Part shown: one piece after another, positions 35,382-45,344 of the stretch
Layout: each line of letters begins with the position of its first letter
Position numbering within the stretch: position 1 is the stretch's first letter
Notes under the pieces: generated by a model
What the model was told of the DNA's origin: nothing
The model's database searches: none
What the model saw: only the letters and a program-made list of their open reading frames with translations
Origin: Oncomelania hupensis
Taxonomy: Eukaryota; Mollusca; Gastropoda; Littorinimorpha; Pomatiopsidae
Assembly (NCBI GenBank): GCA_036898135.1
Contig: CM072512.1
Coordinates: 24,813,424 to 24,877,423, forward strand
Direction of reading: 5' to 3'
Length of the DNA: 64,000 bases
Position numbers and translations under genes: made by a program

Positions 35382-35667
35382 GGGTGTCGGATAGTGCAGT
35401 GGTTGGAGCACTCGCTACTGTGTCGAAAGTGAAGCACCGTCCGGTGCGGTTAGCACTTGGATGGGTGACCGCTAAGGTGTGAAGCGACAAACAACAACGC
35501 CCCCAGTTGACTCAACTGTGATTGAGTACCTACTCTCTTGAGGGTGGGGAAGGTAAAGCAGCGAGGGAGAGAGTTGGGCATCACCCTCATTACGCTGGCC
35601 CAAGATAAGTGTGATCTCCAACATCACCCTCCCCTACGGCCACAAGGCTATGGGACTACCTTTACCT
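35382..35667 (+). mobile_element. 5S-rRNA-like SINE, copy 2, 13-bp target duplication
   Basis: TTACAGACAGCCG is duplicated at 35369-35381 and 35668-35680. The 5S-like core GGTTAGCACTTGGATGGGTG starts near 35448. The end has a TTTACC tail. It interrupts the RT region of the host LINE. Confidence 0.9.
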
Positions 35668-35876
35668 TTACAGACAGCCGAGGTGAGGCTAACAGGGCAA
35701 TAATTACCCGGAGAACTTTTGTCACCTTTCATATAGATTGGTTTAACCTCTTCTTACTTCTACTCATCAAGTATCATGCCATCCCTCATTGTTCTATCAA
35801 AAAGGAACTTGAGAGGCAAAGCCAATTCATTCGCTAATTCTTTCAGCACTCGAGGATTAATTTCATCTGGTCCCGG

Positions 35877-37438
35877 TGTAACGTGGGGTTTAGTTGTTGC
35901 TGGGATCTGCACAATGGAATGCTGTAACCCTCACGCTTTAGTCTATGGGAACTGCTAGTTAGTCACCCGGTGAATTACTTTAATACATTTATTTATTTAG
36001 CTCGGTCTGTGTTAAGGCTGGGGTACAGAGACAGATAGAAAAATGGTAAAAGATCACTGTCACACTAGCTTTCACACAGCTATGAATCATATGTAGTCCA
36101 GCCACTTGATAACAGTTAAAATCACACATTTATTTCTTCTACTCTAAACAAGATCTTCGAAGTACTAATCTACCTTAAAAAGTCACAAGTCAATGCAAAT
36201 GATTCGATCGCTGATAGTCTAGGCAGCTGTTATGTCTTCCTAGGGCACTGGCTACTAACGTTCTTGAAGATTGGACTACTGTGGTCCGTTTTACTATAGT
36301 TTCTGAAGAGTGGACTACTGTGGTCCTTTTGCTATCACTTTTAGCGCACTTTTTCCTATGCACTTAACTCTTGTGTAGCGGGTTTGAAGCCCTTCGTTGA
36401 GGTAGCTTCTGGTACACGCTGGGTCGTCGTGTAGTTTGGTTCCTCGACAAGCTGTGTTGTCTTGGAGAGTGTTTTCCAGGGGAGCTCTCTCAGTCCTGTG
36501 CTGTAGAGGCTAAACAGCCAACTCGTCTTTTCTGTTGAGTTGGGCGCACGTTATATCTCGCCTGCTCGTCTTTAATATATAAGAGATGAAATTCTGCACA
36601 ACCCTGAGTAATAGGTCTGTGCAGAGCGTCTCACTGAAAGCCAAAGTAGCCCTCAGTGATAGCTCCACATCTCTATACATAAGCGACGAACATTCCGCTA
36701 CGTCTGTGGTCCACTGGAATCTCAACTCTAATTTCCTATACATACATAAATATGACTCGTGGCTAATTATACACATAAAGAATTAATAATATTATAAACA
36801 TTCACTGGTACAGCCACTGGTCTGCAAACATACATATAGGTTCAACAACAGTGGTTCCGTCAGGTATACAACATGGCGTCGAAACCGGTCGTGCTTAACA
36901 CGTGTTCGGCTTCTCCACGTGGTAAGGCAAATTCGGATTAACATTTCAAATCTATGCATAGCAAATTCCACAAACATAAATTCAACAATAATATAAATAT
37001 ATCACGATGAAACAGAAGTATGTTCATTTACCTGTTTGACAAAGTCAGGCCCGTGGCTACTTGATTGAATTCTAAGATTCAAAAGTCCTGCTTCCTGGTC
37101 TATGAGTGGAGAGATTTCTGCTAACTGTGTAGCTGTTTACTGCTCCTCGTTTTCCTCTCGACTGCCGTTCTATCTCTCTATTTGAATCAGCCAGACCTGG
37201 TTGATTCCATTATACTGTGTTCCCATAGGCTGGTAATCGACTCGCCTAACGTAGCTACGATGATGTCATTGCCTTCGCTCTTACCGTCAGCTACCACTGT
37301 GTGTACACGGCATTATACCATTGCTACGCCTGATTACGCCCATCGTCTGTTGCAGCCTAACATTAACATTCTAAGATTACATCGACTAAACAAGGCTAAA
37401 TAGTAAAGTAAGCAGGGTAAACTGGTCCGTTTGTCACA
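35877..37438. mobile_element. Solo LTR, 1,562 bp, CCCGG duplication
   Basis: Begins TGTAACGTGGGG and ends GTTTGTCACA, with CCCGG at 35872-35876 and 37439-37443. Excision restores the LINE frame KISKSPGPDEI exactly. I see no internal direct repeat or gene, so a solo LTR fits better than a complete element. Its family is unknown. Confidence 0.75.
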
Positions 37439-37546
37439 CCCGGTGACTTGCTAATTTTCAATTGCAACAGGGCCTTACTCATCTGCTCTTCACTAACATT
37501 AATGGCATCCAGTTTAAGTTCAGCACATTTTCTTCATCTTCCAGTG

Positions 37547-38164
37547 TGTTACGTTGAAACGAACGAAAGTGTGTCTAAAGCGCGCACGATAGATCTAATC
37601 GTTTCGTTTTGCAAAGTATTCAATAATGGAGTTTATTTACCTTTGATTTGAGTTTGCATTGTTGTTAGGAGAGGCTTTGTATAACGTTGATAATTTTCGT
37701 TAGTCGATATTGTTGGAGAATCTTCTGGATCCGTTTGTTTACTAGCGATCGAAGCTTCTTGATGGACGTAAATAATGGAGAACATTCTTTTGACATGTAT
37801 GACGTAAGTCAGTGATGACGATCTTTTATTCGATTGGTGGCAGTGCGTCATTTTTACGGTATTCGAAATCTTTCCGGAAAAGAGGGAGGTTATTTAATCG
37901 TGTGCCGAGTTGCTGTTGAGAGAAAAAAGTTGTTGATAGTGATTTGGAAAGTTGCTGTGAAAGTTGTTGAGTTGAGAATTGTATGCAGTTGTTGGTGTGT
38001 GCTGAATAAAAGTGGAAAACTTCATACGTCGACTTTGTGAATTGTATGCTGTTTGGACGGGCTGTGTGAATAAACGAATCTGAGTTACACAACTATCAGG
38101 AATTCAAGCATCGGGGCTGAATCAGATACTGATAGAAAACACCATCATCAAACTGAGTGTAACA
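37547..38164 (+). repeat. 5' LTR
   Basis: Starts TGTTACGTTG and ends GAGTGTAACA, giving the TG...CA ends and a short terminal inversion. An AATAAA polyadenylation signal is at 38005-38010. Confidence 0.95.
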
Positions 38165-38594
38165 TTTTGGGGGTCAAGCCGCGATTCACGCCATAGCCAA
38201 GGGTTCAACTGCTACAACAAGCGAGTCAACGTTACGAGAGGCAGTCATCGAGGGTAGCCGCCAACGAGTTGCGTCGAGAGGGGCCAACATACTGGGACTA
38301 CATCACCGATAGGTTCGGGTTGACTGCAAGGGCGTGTAGTCGCTGAAGAGTTGCTTCGTGAGCGAACAACAGATCAGGACTACGTGGTTGCCGTAAGACT
38401 ACGTCGAGGGACAGTCTCGGAGCTACATCGCCAGTGTTACAGAGAGCGGCGAGCGGACGTCGCGTCTACTTCAGCACAGGAGCGTATACATCAACACCAG
38501 CGTGGTGCAGCGTCGCATACGACGAGGACAGCGGGGCCTGCGTCAGCGAAGGCGACTAGTGGCAAGCATCAGCGCTACTGCAGAAAGCGTGCTG

Positions 38595-38706
38595 TTCTAG
38601 AACAGTCTAGAAAGGTACAGCACAGTCGAGAACTTTCCAGAAAAAAAGAACTCTACAGTCAAGAACTTTCTAGAAAAAGAACTTTCCAGAAAAGAACTTT
38701 CCAGAA
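38595..38706 (+). promoter_or_regulatory. Array of heat-shock-element motifs in the retrotransposon leader
   Basis: GAACTTTCCAGAA (or TCTAGAA variant) occurs at 38630-38642, 38663-38675, 38679-38691 and 38694-38706; each is a perfect GAAnnTTCnnGAA. A two-unit TTCTAGAA is at 38595-38602. The array ends 8 bp before the gag start codon, downstream of the LTR. The motif match is direct; response to HSF is inference. Confidence 0.6.
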
Positions 38707-38714
38707 GCATCAAG

Positions 38715-41700
38715 ATGGCTGACTTCTGGCAGAGAGGGGTTGAACTAAATCTAAAAGGCAAACAGCTGACGGAGTACGTCAAGTCTCAAGAGAGAATATG
38801 GCGCGAAGAAAGAGAAAGAGAATTAGAAGAGAAGCGTCTAGAAAAGGAAGAGCAGCGTCGCCGCGAAGAACGAGAATTAGAAGAGCAGCGTCGCCGAGAA
38901 GAAAGAGAAGAGCGGCGTCAAGAAAGAGAAGAGCAGCGGCAAGAAAGAGAAGCTGAGCGTCAGCACCAAATAGAGTTGGCGCGTATCCAAAACAATCAGC
39001 ATGCGCCACAAGTCACCAACGACCATACGGCTCCAAAATTGCCAGCTTTCGTCGACGGGAAGGACCAGATTGACAGTTATCTGGCGAGATTCGAAAGGTT
39101 CGCTGAAAGCTCTAACTGGCAACTTCAAGACTGGGCAATTCGACTGAGTGCACTTCTGACGGGGCAAGCTCTCGAAGTCTACACCAGACTGTCGAACGAT
39201 GACGCCAAAAACTACGACGTCTTGAAAGAGGCCCTATTGCAGTGCTACAACTTTACAGAGAAGGGCTACCGTAAACGTTTCCGTGAATGCCGGCCTAAGT
39301 CAGACGAGACGCCAAAGCAGTTTGTGGAGCGCCTGTCGTCATATCTACACAAGTGGGTGGAGTTATCAGGCGAAATGAAGTCTTACGACAGTCTCCATGA
39401 CCTGATCGTGAAGGAACAATTTCTCAATGCCTGTCACAAGGACCTAGCGACCCACTTAGAAGAACAAAAGCTGCAGACGCTTAAAGATGTGACTGAGGCT
39501 GCTGAAAGATATCTTATCGCTCATGGGAAAACCCTGGGGCCACCCAGCGCGACGAAACATTTTCAGAAGACTGCAAACCATGGGAACCAGATCCAAGGGA
39601 GCCAGACGAGCCAGAAACAGACGGACTCCACGCCTCCTCCCAGAGAAGGGCACTCAAGAGGCTGTTTTATCTGCAACGCTACAGACCACAGAGCTGCCAG
39701 CTGCCCTCAAAGCAGAAATAGCGGACAGCGGAGCAGTACGGACAATGCAGCGGCGGGCAACCGGCAGAGGCGGTTCTCCAATCAACGGCAAACCAGTAGA
39801 TCTGACCATCAGGTGTGCGGCGGGAGCGTCATTCTTCCGAGTGAGACCGAGCGCACAGCTACCCCTGCGGACGTGCAAGAGTGCATGACTGATGGCCAAC
39901 TTCTCCTTGCCAACGGAAAATCCATCCCCGTCGTCGCCAGCGCAGCTGTGACCGTCCAGAACATGCCTGTTTCAAAGGGACGCGTCGGAAATCATGAAGT
40001 GACTGTCTTAAGAGACTCTGGCTGCAGTGGGGTCATCGTCAGAGAAGACCTAATCGCTAAAGAACAGTTCACTGGCGATTCTAAATGGACACTCATGGCC
40101 GACAGCAAATGTGTGAAAGCGCCAGTTGCAAAAATTCATGTCAACACCCCTTTCTACATAGGCGAAGTCGAAGCGGTTTGTCTGAAGAAGCCGCTGTATG
40201 ATTTGATGATCGGGAATATCGACGGCGCGAGACGACCCGACGACCCCGATCCAGAGTGGAGTCCTGCCTCAACCCAACATGTCGAAGTTGTGGAGGAGGA
40301 TCCATTGCCGTTTCCCGATGGAGACCTTACAGAGCTGCTACGGGACAATGTGGTTACTCCGGCTCAGCCCTGCCGACCAGAGATCGTCGGTGCTGTTACT
40401 ACCAGGGCCCAGGCCAAGAGAGACAAGACGTCTACGCCACTGAGGGTCGCCGACAACTCTAAAGCTGCCATCGTGGACAGAGATAAGCTTATCCAGCTCC
40501 AGGGAGCTGATAGCACTTTAAACAAGTACAGGAACCGCCAAGACCACGTGACCAAGGGCAGTGGCACGGTCTATTTTGAGGTGAAGGCCAAGATCCTGTA
40601 CAGAATCTTCCAGCACCCGAGGGTCAACGGAGGTAAACCACTACGTCAAGTACTGGTACCATTACCCTTAAGGCGCCAGGTGATGGAAGTAGCGCATGAC
40701 TCAATTATGGGAGGTCACCTAGGCATCAAGAAGACGTCGGACAGAATCCAGGCGGTGTTCTACTGGCCAGGACTTCATGCGGACGTCAGCCGTTTCTGCC
40801 GATCATGTGACATTTGCCAGAAGACCATACCTCGAGGAAGGGTCCCGAAAGTGCCTATGCAGAGGATGCCTCTGATCGACCGACCTTTCAAGAGGGTGGC
40901 CTTAGACTTAATCGGCGAAATAAGACCTCCGAGTGAAGAAGGTCATCGATGGGTACTGACTTTAGTGGACTATGCGACTAGGTACCCAGAAGCAGTGCCT
41001 CTGAAGAAGATTGACACTGAAACTGTCGCAGAGGCGCTAGTGGACATGTTCAGTAGACTTGGAGTGCCTGAAGAGATCCTGACAGACCTCGGGACGCAGT
41101 TCGTCTCCGACTGCATGAAGGAGGTGAACAGACTGCTGAGCATCCGGCATTTGACTACGACACCCTACCATCCGATGTGCAACGGGCTTGTCGAGAAGTT
41201 CAATGCTACGCTGAAGTCCACCCTGAAGAAACTGTGCAGCGAGCAGCCCAGACAATGGCATCGCTATATCAACGCCTTACTTTTCGCCTACAGAGAAGTA
41301 CCGCAGGAGTCCACCGGCTTTTCTCCGTTCGAGCTGCTGTACGGAAGAACCATCCGAGGGCCGATGCACATCCTGAAAGAACTGTGGACGAAGGAAGTGG
41401 ACACCCCAGAGGTGAAGAACAGCTACCAGTACGTGTTTGAGCTACGGGAGAAGCTGGAGCAGACTCTCGAGATAGCCAGAGAAAACCTGAAGGAGTCCCA
41501 AGACTGTGGAAAGCACTACTATGACCGTAGGGCTGTGAACAGGAAGTTCAAACCTGGCAACAAAGTGCTGGTGCTGCTACCTACCGATCACAATAAGTTG
41601 CTGATGCAGTGGAAAGGCCCGTACGAAGTGGAGACCGTGGTGGGGATCAACGACTATAATAAGGTGAAGGTCGGCCAGCATTCCAAGATATACCACGCCA

Positions 41701-43229
41701 ACCTCCTTAAGCTGTACGTGGAAAGGCCGCCAGAGACTGTGCATGCAGCAACAGCAGCTGAGATCGACAACAGCTTTGACAGCGAGGAACTGTTGGAACT
41801 GGGAGACTTCCACAGCAAAGAAGGCATCGATGACGTTAAGCTAGGACCAAGCTTGACAGAAGGTCAAAAGATGGAGCTCAAGGACCTTATGGGCGAGTTT
41901 CCCCACAACTTCAGCGATGTCCCTGGTTCTACAACTTTGGTCGAACACGAAGTCCACCTCACTTCGAATATCCCTGTTCGATCCAAGCCCTTCCCGATCC
42001 CTTTCAAAGCCCGTGAATCCTTGAAGAAAGACATCGATGAGATGCTGAAGATGGGCATCATCAGGGAGTCCAGTTCCCCCTACGCGTCCCCTGTCGTGGT
42101 CGTGAAGAAGAAGGACGGGAGCAACCGAGTATGCATCGACTACAGGAAGGTTAATAAGATCACCGTCTTCGACCCTGAGCCGATGCCTACCGCAGCAGAC
42201 CTCTTCCGCCAATTATCGGGGAGTAGAATCTTCTCAAAGATTGACCTCAGCAAAGGTTATTGGCAAGTCCCCGTGCGTCAACAGGACATACCAAAGACTG
42301 CTTTCATAACTCCTGATGGGACGTACGAGTGCCTAAGGATGCCCTTTGGCATGGTCAACAGCGGAGCTACCCTGAAGAGAGGGATGAAGAAGATGCTCAA
42401 AGGGATGGACAATGTCGTGTGTTACTGGGACGACCTGCTAGTCCACACTCGCACCTGGGAAGAGCATCTGCAGACCTTGAGGGAGCTGTTTCACCGTCTC
42501 ACAGAAGCCAACCTGACCGTGAGACCCAGTAAGTGCATTCTGGGGACTGACAACGTAGACTTTATCGGCCATTCGCTGAAAGAAGGACAGAAGGGGCTTC
42601 TACTAGAAAACGTCACCAAGATTCTGAACGCTCCACGTCCCCAAACCAAGAAGCAGGTGCGATCTTTCCTGGGGTTGGCTGGATACTACAGGGAGTTTGT
42701 ACCAAACTACTCCGCCATCACAGCACCCTTGTCGGACCTGGTGCGGAAAGGCTGTCCAAACCAAGTGCAGTGGGGACCGTCTCAGGAGAGGGCATACCAG
42801 ACTGTGCGCGACCTCCTTTCGAAGGATCCGGTGCTACGACTGCCCGATACTTCCAAGGAATTCGTCTTAAGGACAGACGCAGCGGACGAAGGCATCGGCG
42901 CCATACTGATGCAAGAGCACGAAGGGAAACTATTTCCGGTCAGTTACGCCAGCAAGAAGCTGTCCAGGGCTGAGAAAAATTACTCGACCATGGAGAAAGA
43001 GTGCCTTACCATCATATGGGGAATCCGGAAGTTCGAACTGTACCTTCAAGGAGTGAAGTTCGTCCTACAGACTGATCACAAGCCGCTAACTTACTTGAAC
43101 TCTGCCAAGTTTGTGAACAGTCGGATCATGAGATGGGCTATGTACTTGCAGAACTTTAACATGCGAGTAGAATCTATCAAAGGATCAGACAATGTTGGTG
43201 CGGACTTCCTCAGCAGAGTGTGTGAGTAA
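38715..43229 (+). CDS. Gag-pol polyprotein, order gag-PR-INT-RT-RNase H
   Basis: One 1,504-codon frame with a good start context (AAGATGG). Residues ~25-92 are Arg/Glu coiled coil. A SCAN-like capsid segment spans ~186-268, and a CCHC knuckle uses C317, C320, H325 and C330. The aspartic protease motif is D434-S-G. Integrase follows: zinc ligands H661, H668, C698, C701; catalytic D731, D791 and E827 with exactly 35 residues between the last two; a GPY module near 966. Reverse transcriptase comes after integrase, with Y1237-W-D-D; RNase H has D1388, E1429 and D1454. No frameshift separates gag from pol. All catalytic residues are present, so the product could be active. Confidence 0.95.
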   Translation: MADFWQRGVELNLKGKQLTEYVKSQERIWREERERELEEKRLEKEEQRRREERELEEQRRREEREERRQEREEQRQEREAERQHQIELARIQNNQHAPQVTNDHTAPKLPAFVDGKDQIDSYLARFERFAESSNWQLQDWAIRLSALLTGQALEVYTRLSNDDAKNYDVLKEALLQCYNFTEKGYRKRFRECRPKSDETPKQFVERLSSYLHKWVELSGEMKSYDSLHDLIVKEQFLNACHKDLATHLEEQKLQTLKDVTEAAERYLIAHGKTLGPPSATKHFQKTANHGNQIQGSQTSQKQTDSTPPPREGHSRGCFICNATDHRAASCPQSRNSGQRSSTDNAAAGNRQRRFSNQRQTSRSDHQVCGGSVILPSETERTATPADVQECMTDGQLLLANGKSIPVVASAAVTVQNMPVSKGRVGNHEVTVLRDSGCSGVIVREDLIAKEQFTGDSKWTLMADSKCVKAPVAKIHVNTPFYIGEVEAVCLKKPLYDLMIGNIDGARRPDDPDPEWSPASTQHVEVVEEDPLPFPDGDLTELLRDNVVTPAQPCRPEIVGAVTTRAQAKRDKTSTPLRVADNSKAAIVDRDKLIQLQGADSTLNKYRNRQDHVTKGSGTVYFEVKAKILYRIFQHPRVNGGKPLRQVLVPLPLRRQVMEVAHDSIMGGHLGIKKTSDRIQAVFYWPGLHADVSRFCRSCDICQKTIPRGRVPKVPMQRMPLIDRPFKRVALDLIGEIRPPSEEGHRWVLTLVDYATRYPEAVPLKKIDTETVAEALVDMFSRLGVPEEILTDLGTQFVSDCMKEVNRLLSIRHLTTTPYHPMCNGLVEKFNATLKSTLKKLCSEQPRQWHRYINALLFAYREVPQESTGFSPFELLYGRTIRGPMHILKELWTKEVDTPEVKNSYQYVFELREKLEQTLEIARENLKESQDCGKHYYDRRAVNRKFKPGNKVLVLLPTDHNKLLMQWKGPYEVETVVGINDYNKVKVGQHSKIYHANLLKLYVERPPETVHAATAAEIDNSFDSEELLELGDFHSKEGIDDVKLGPSLTEGQKMELKDLMGEFPHNFSDVPGSTTLVEHEVHLTSNIPVRSKPFPIPFKARESLKKDIDEMLKMGIIRESSSPYASPVVVVKKKDGSNRVCIDYRKVNKITVFDPEPMPTAADLFRQLSGSRIFSKIDLSKGYWQVPVRQQDIPKTAFITPDGTYECLRMPFGMVNSGATLKRGMKKMLKGMDNVVCYWDDLLVHTRTWEEHLQTLRELFHRLTEANLTVRPSKCILGTDNVDFIGHSLKEGQKGLLLENVTKILNAPRPQTKKQVRSFLGLAGYYREFVPNYSAITAPLSDLVRKGCPNQVQWGPSQERAYQTVRDLLSKDPVLRLPDTSKEFVLRTDAADEGIGAILMQEHEGKLFPVSYASKKLSRAEKNYSTMEKECLTIIWGIRKFELYLQGVKFVLQTDHKPLTYLNSAKFVNSRIMRWAMYLQNFNMRVESIKGSDNVGADFLSRVCE

Positions 43230-43437
43230 AGAACATTGACTGTGTGGATGAACTGTGAACATTGACAATATCCAGATAGACTTGAAGATGAAAACCATTG
43301 ACTCTGTGTAGATAAGCTGAGCGCAATTACAGTATTCAGAAAGTCTTAAATAAGTTTTAATTCTGTACTTTATTTGTGCATTACGTTTCAACGTTGTTGA
43401 AAGAAATTGGGTAAATTTCTTCTTGAGTGGGGGGTTA

Positions 43438-44055
43438 TGTTACGTTGAAACGAACGAAAGTGTGTCTAAAGCGCGCACGATGGATCTAATCGTTTCGTTT
43501 TGCAAAGTATTCAATAATGGAGTTTATTTACCTTTGATTTGAGTTTGCATTGTTGTTAGGAGAGGCTTTGTATAACGTTGATAATTTTCGTTAGTCGATA
43601 TTGTTGGAGAATCTTCTGGATCCGTTTGTTTACTAGCGATCGAAGCTTCTTGATGGACGTAAATAATGGAGAACATTCTTTTGACATGTATGACGTAAGT
43701 CAGTGATGACGATCTTTTATTCGATTGGTGGCAGTGCGTCATTTTTACGGTATTCGAAATCTTTCCGGAAAAGAGGGAGGTTATTTAATCGTGTGCCGAG
43801 TTGCTGTTGAGAGAAAAAAGTTGTTGATAGTGATTTGGAAAGTTGCTGTGAAAGTTGTTGAGTTGAGAATTGTATGCAGTTGTTGGTGTGTGCTGAATAA
43901 AAGTGGAAAACTTCATACGTCGACTTTGTGAATTGTATGCTGTTTGGACGGGCTGTGTGAATAAACGAATCTGAGTTACACAACTATCAGGAATTCAAGC
44001 ATCGGGGCTGAATCAGATACTGATAGAAAACACCATCATCAAACTGAGTGTAACA
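43438..44055 (+). repeat. 3' LTR
   Basis: Same length and ends as the 5' LTR; one A/G difference noticed, near 43480. Confidence 0.95.
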
Positions 44056-44133
44056 CAGTGTAAACACACTAGCAAAAAACTCATTTAGGGTCTTTGCTTT
44101 CTCGAGGTCTGTCTTCGTCAGTGTGCCGTCGCA

Positions 44134-44769
44134 CTATAATATTAATAGATTAGAGACAGTCTCTCTAGGCTTGGTTTTGTCCAAAACATATTGATAAAAA
44201 CATTTTGGATTGTTTTTAGCTTCTTTTTCCAGATACATTCCCTTTGTTATCACCAACTTACGAGACAACCATTTCACCTGGTTACGAGACTTTGCATAGG
44301 CATCATAATTAGTTTTAGTACTAGGGTATTTCTTATACATCTTAAAGGCTCGTCTTTTTTGTGTAATCTTGTCATGCATATCTGGTGGAATATTCGTCTT
44401 TTTGCCCCTTCCATCATGTAATTTAAACCTTCTCACTGGTATGAACCTTTCTTTAGCCTCTTTCAGCATCCTCTTCATCTTATCCCAACACTCATTCACA
44501 TTCAAACCCTCATGCAATTCTCTCTTCCTTTCATGCTTTCGTGCAAACCTCTTCATACCCTCATAATCGCCCTTCGTAAACTGGTATTTTACAGGGTCAG
44601 GCCCTGCACTGGCATTCTCACCGGTAAGAAGAGAAAATTCTATTACCAAGTGATGGCTCTTAGCTAAGGGTGGGAGAAGTTTGACTGACGACACAAATTC
44701 ACCATTAGTTAAAATCAAATCAAGAACATTAGCGTTTTGCAAAGCTCTATAATGAGTTGGTTTGTTCAC
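44134..44769 (-). pseudogene. CR1-like LINE endonuclease-RT linker segment
   Basis: A 211-codon frame with VLDLILTNGEFVSSVKLLPP and SHHLVIEFSLL, the end of an apurinic-type endonuclease domain, then a basic linker (HDKITQKRRAFKMYKKYP, NPKCFYQYVLDKTK). It stops at 44134 and its continuation lies beyond the retrotransposon. The first part of the endonuclease is missing, so the LINE was 5'-truncated at about 44770. Confidence 0.8.
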
Positions 44770-44776
44770 ATGCTGA

Positions 44777-44778
44777 TC

Positions 44779-44855
<77 letters not shown>

Positions 44856-44885
44856 ATTATTATTACTATTATTACTATTATTATT
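44777..44885 (+). repeat. (ATT)n microsatellite
   Basis: About 100 bp of ATT units next to the truncated end of the LINE. Confidence 0.95.
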
Positions 44886-45344
44886 TTAATGGTTGAACCC
44901 ATTTTTTTGATTTTTGTTTTGCAGGTTTGTCAACTCATGGCCAATAATTTGGTAGCAGTTCTGTTGTTGATTGGTCTGTTGGTTCATGCTCTGAATTTTG
45001 CTTATAAATTTGTTCACAAAACACATTCTTTACCTTATCTCAAGAATAGCTGAACCAAATTGATTATTTTTATTAATATTATGCAGATACTTTAACTATT
45101 GCGAAACATTTTAGATCATAATTCATATTTTCACTTTCTCTAAGGTCAGTTTTGCTGCAATACAATACATTATATTGCATTACAATACAACACAACTTTA
45201 TTTATCTTGAATTGAGCAATTTCAGTACTCTGTTTTGGTCAATTTTTCGAGCAGCAGTTTCCACACTGACTCAACCAAAGCTTTTTAGTTTTGAGGTTAG
45301 GTCAGCCAGGCTAGCTATAAATAGTAGATAATTGTAGATGTTCT

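Larger units (their letters stand above)
37547..44055 (+). mobile_element. Full-length Gmr1-like Ty3/gypsy retrotransposon (6.5 kb)
   Basis: Two 618-bp LTRs flank one intact gag-pol frame, and CAGTG is duplicated at 37542-37546 and 44056-44060. A possible primer-binding site follows the 5' LTR at 38165 (TTTTGGGGGTC), and a purine tract (GAGTGGGGGG) precedes the 3' LTR at 43425. The LTRs differ by one base that I noticed, so insertion is recent. Domain order gag-PR-INT-RT-RH is that of Gmr1-type elements, not of ordinary Ty3/gypsy. It lies inside the dead LINE, opposite in strand. Confidence 0.95.
32464..44770 (-). mobile_element. CR1-like LINE broken by four nested insertions
   Basis: Removing 32545-34080, 35382-35667, 35877-37438 and 37547-44055 leaves about 2.4 kb of one LINE. 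In order on the minus strand: endonuclease-RT linker (44769-44134), EFFASVFTLEDEENV across the retrotransposon site, KISKSPGPDEINPRVLKELA across the solo-LTR site, HDDQFGFSRGRS, the catalytic IFADDTKAY near 34960, then the C-terminal part and a (TATGC)n tail at 32464. Stops and frameshifts show it is dead. Confidence 0.88.

Noticed and set aside
44920..45053. Short hydrophobic peptide MANNLVAVLLLIGLLVHALN after a splice-like TTTTGCAG
   Set aside because: The neighbouring sequence resembles the dispersed repeat around 20290 (CTTATCTCAAGAATA) and no partner exon is visible.
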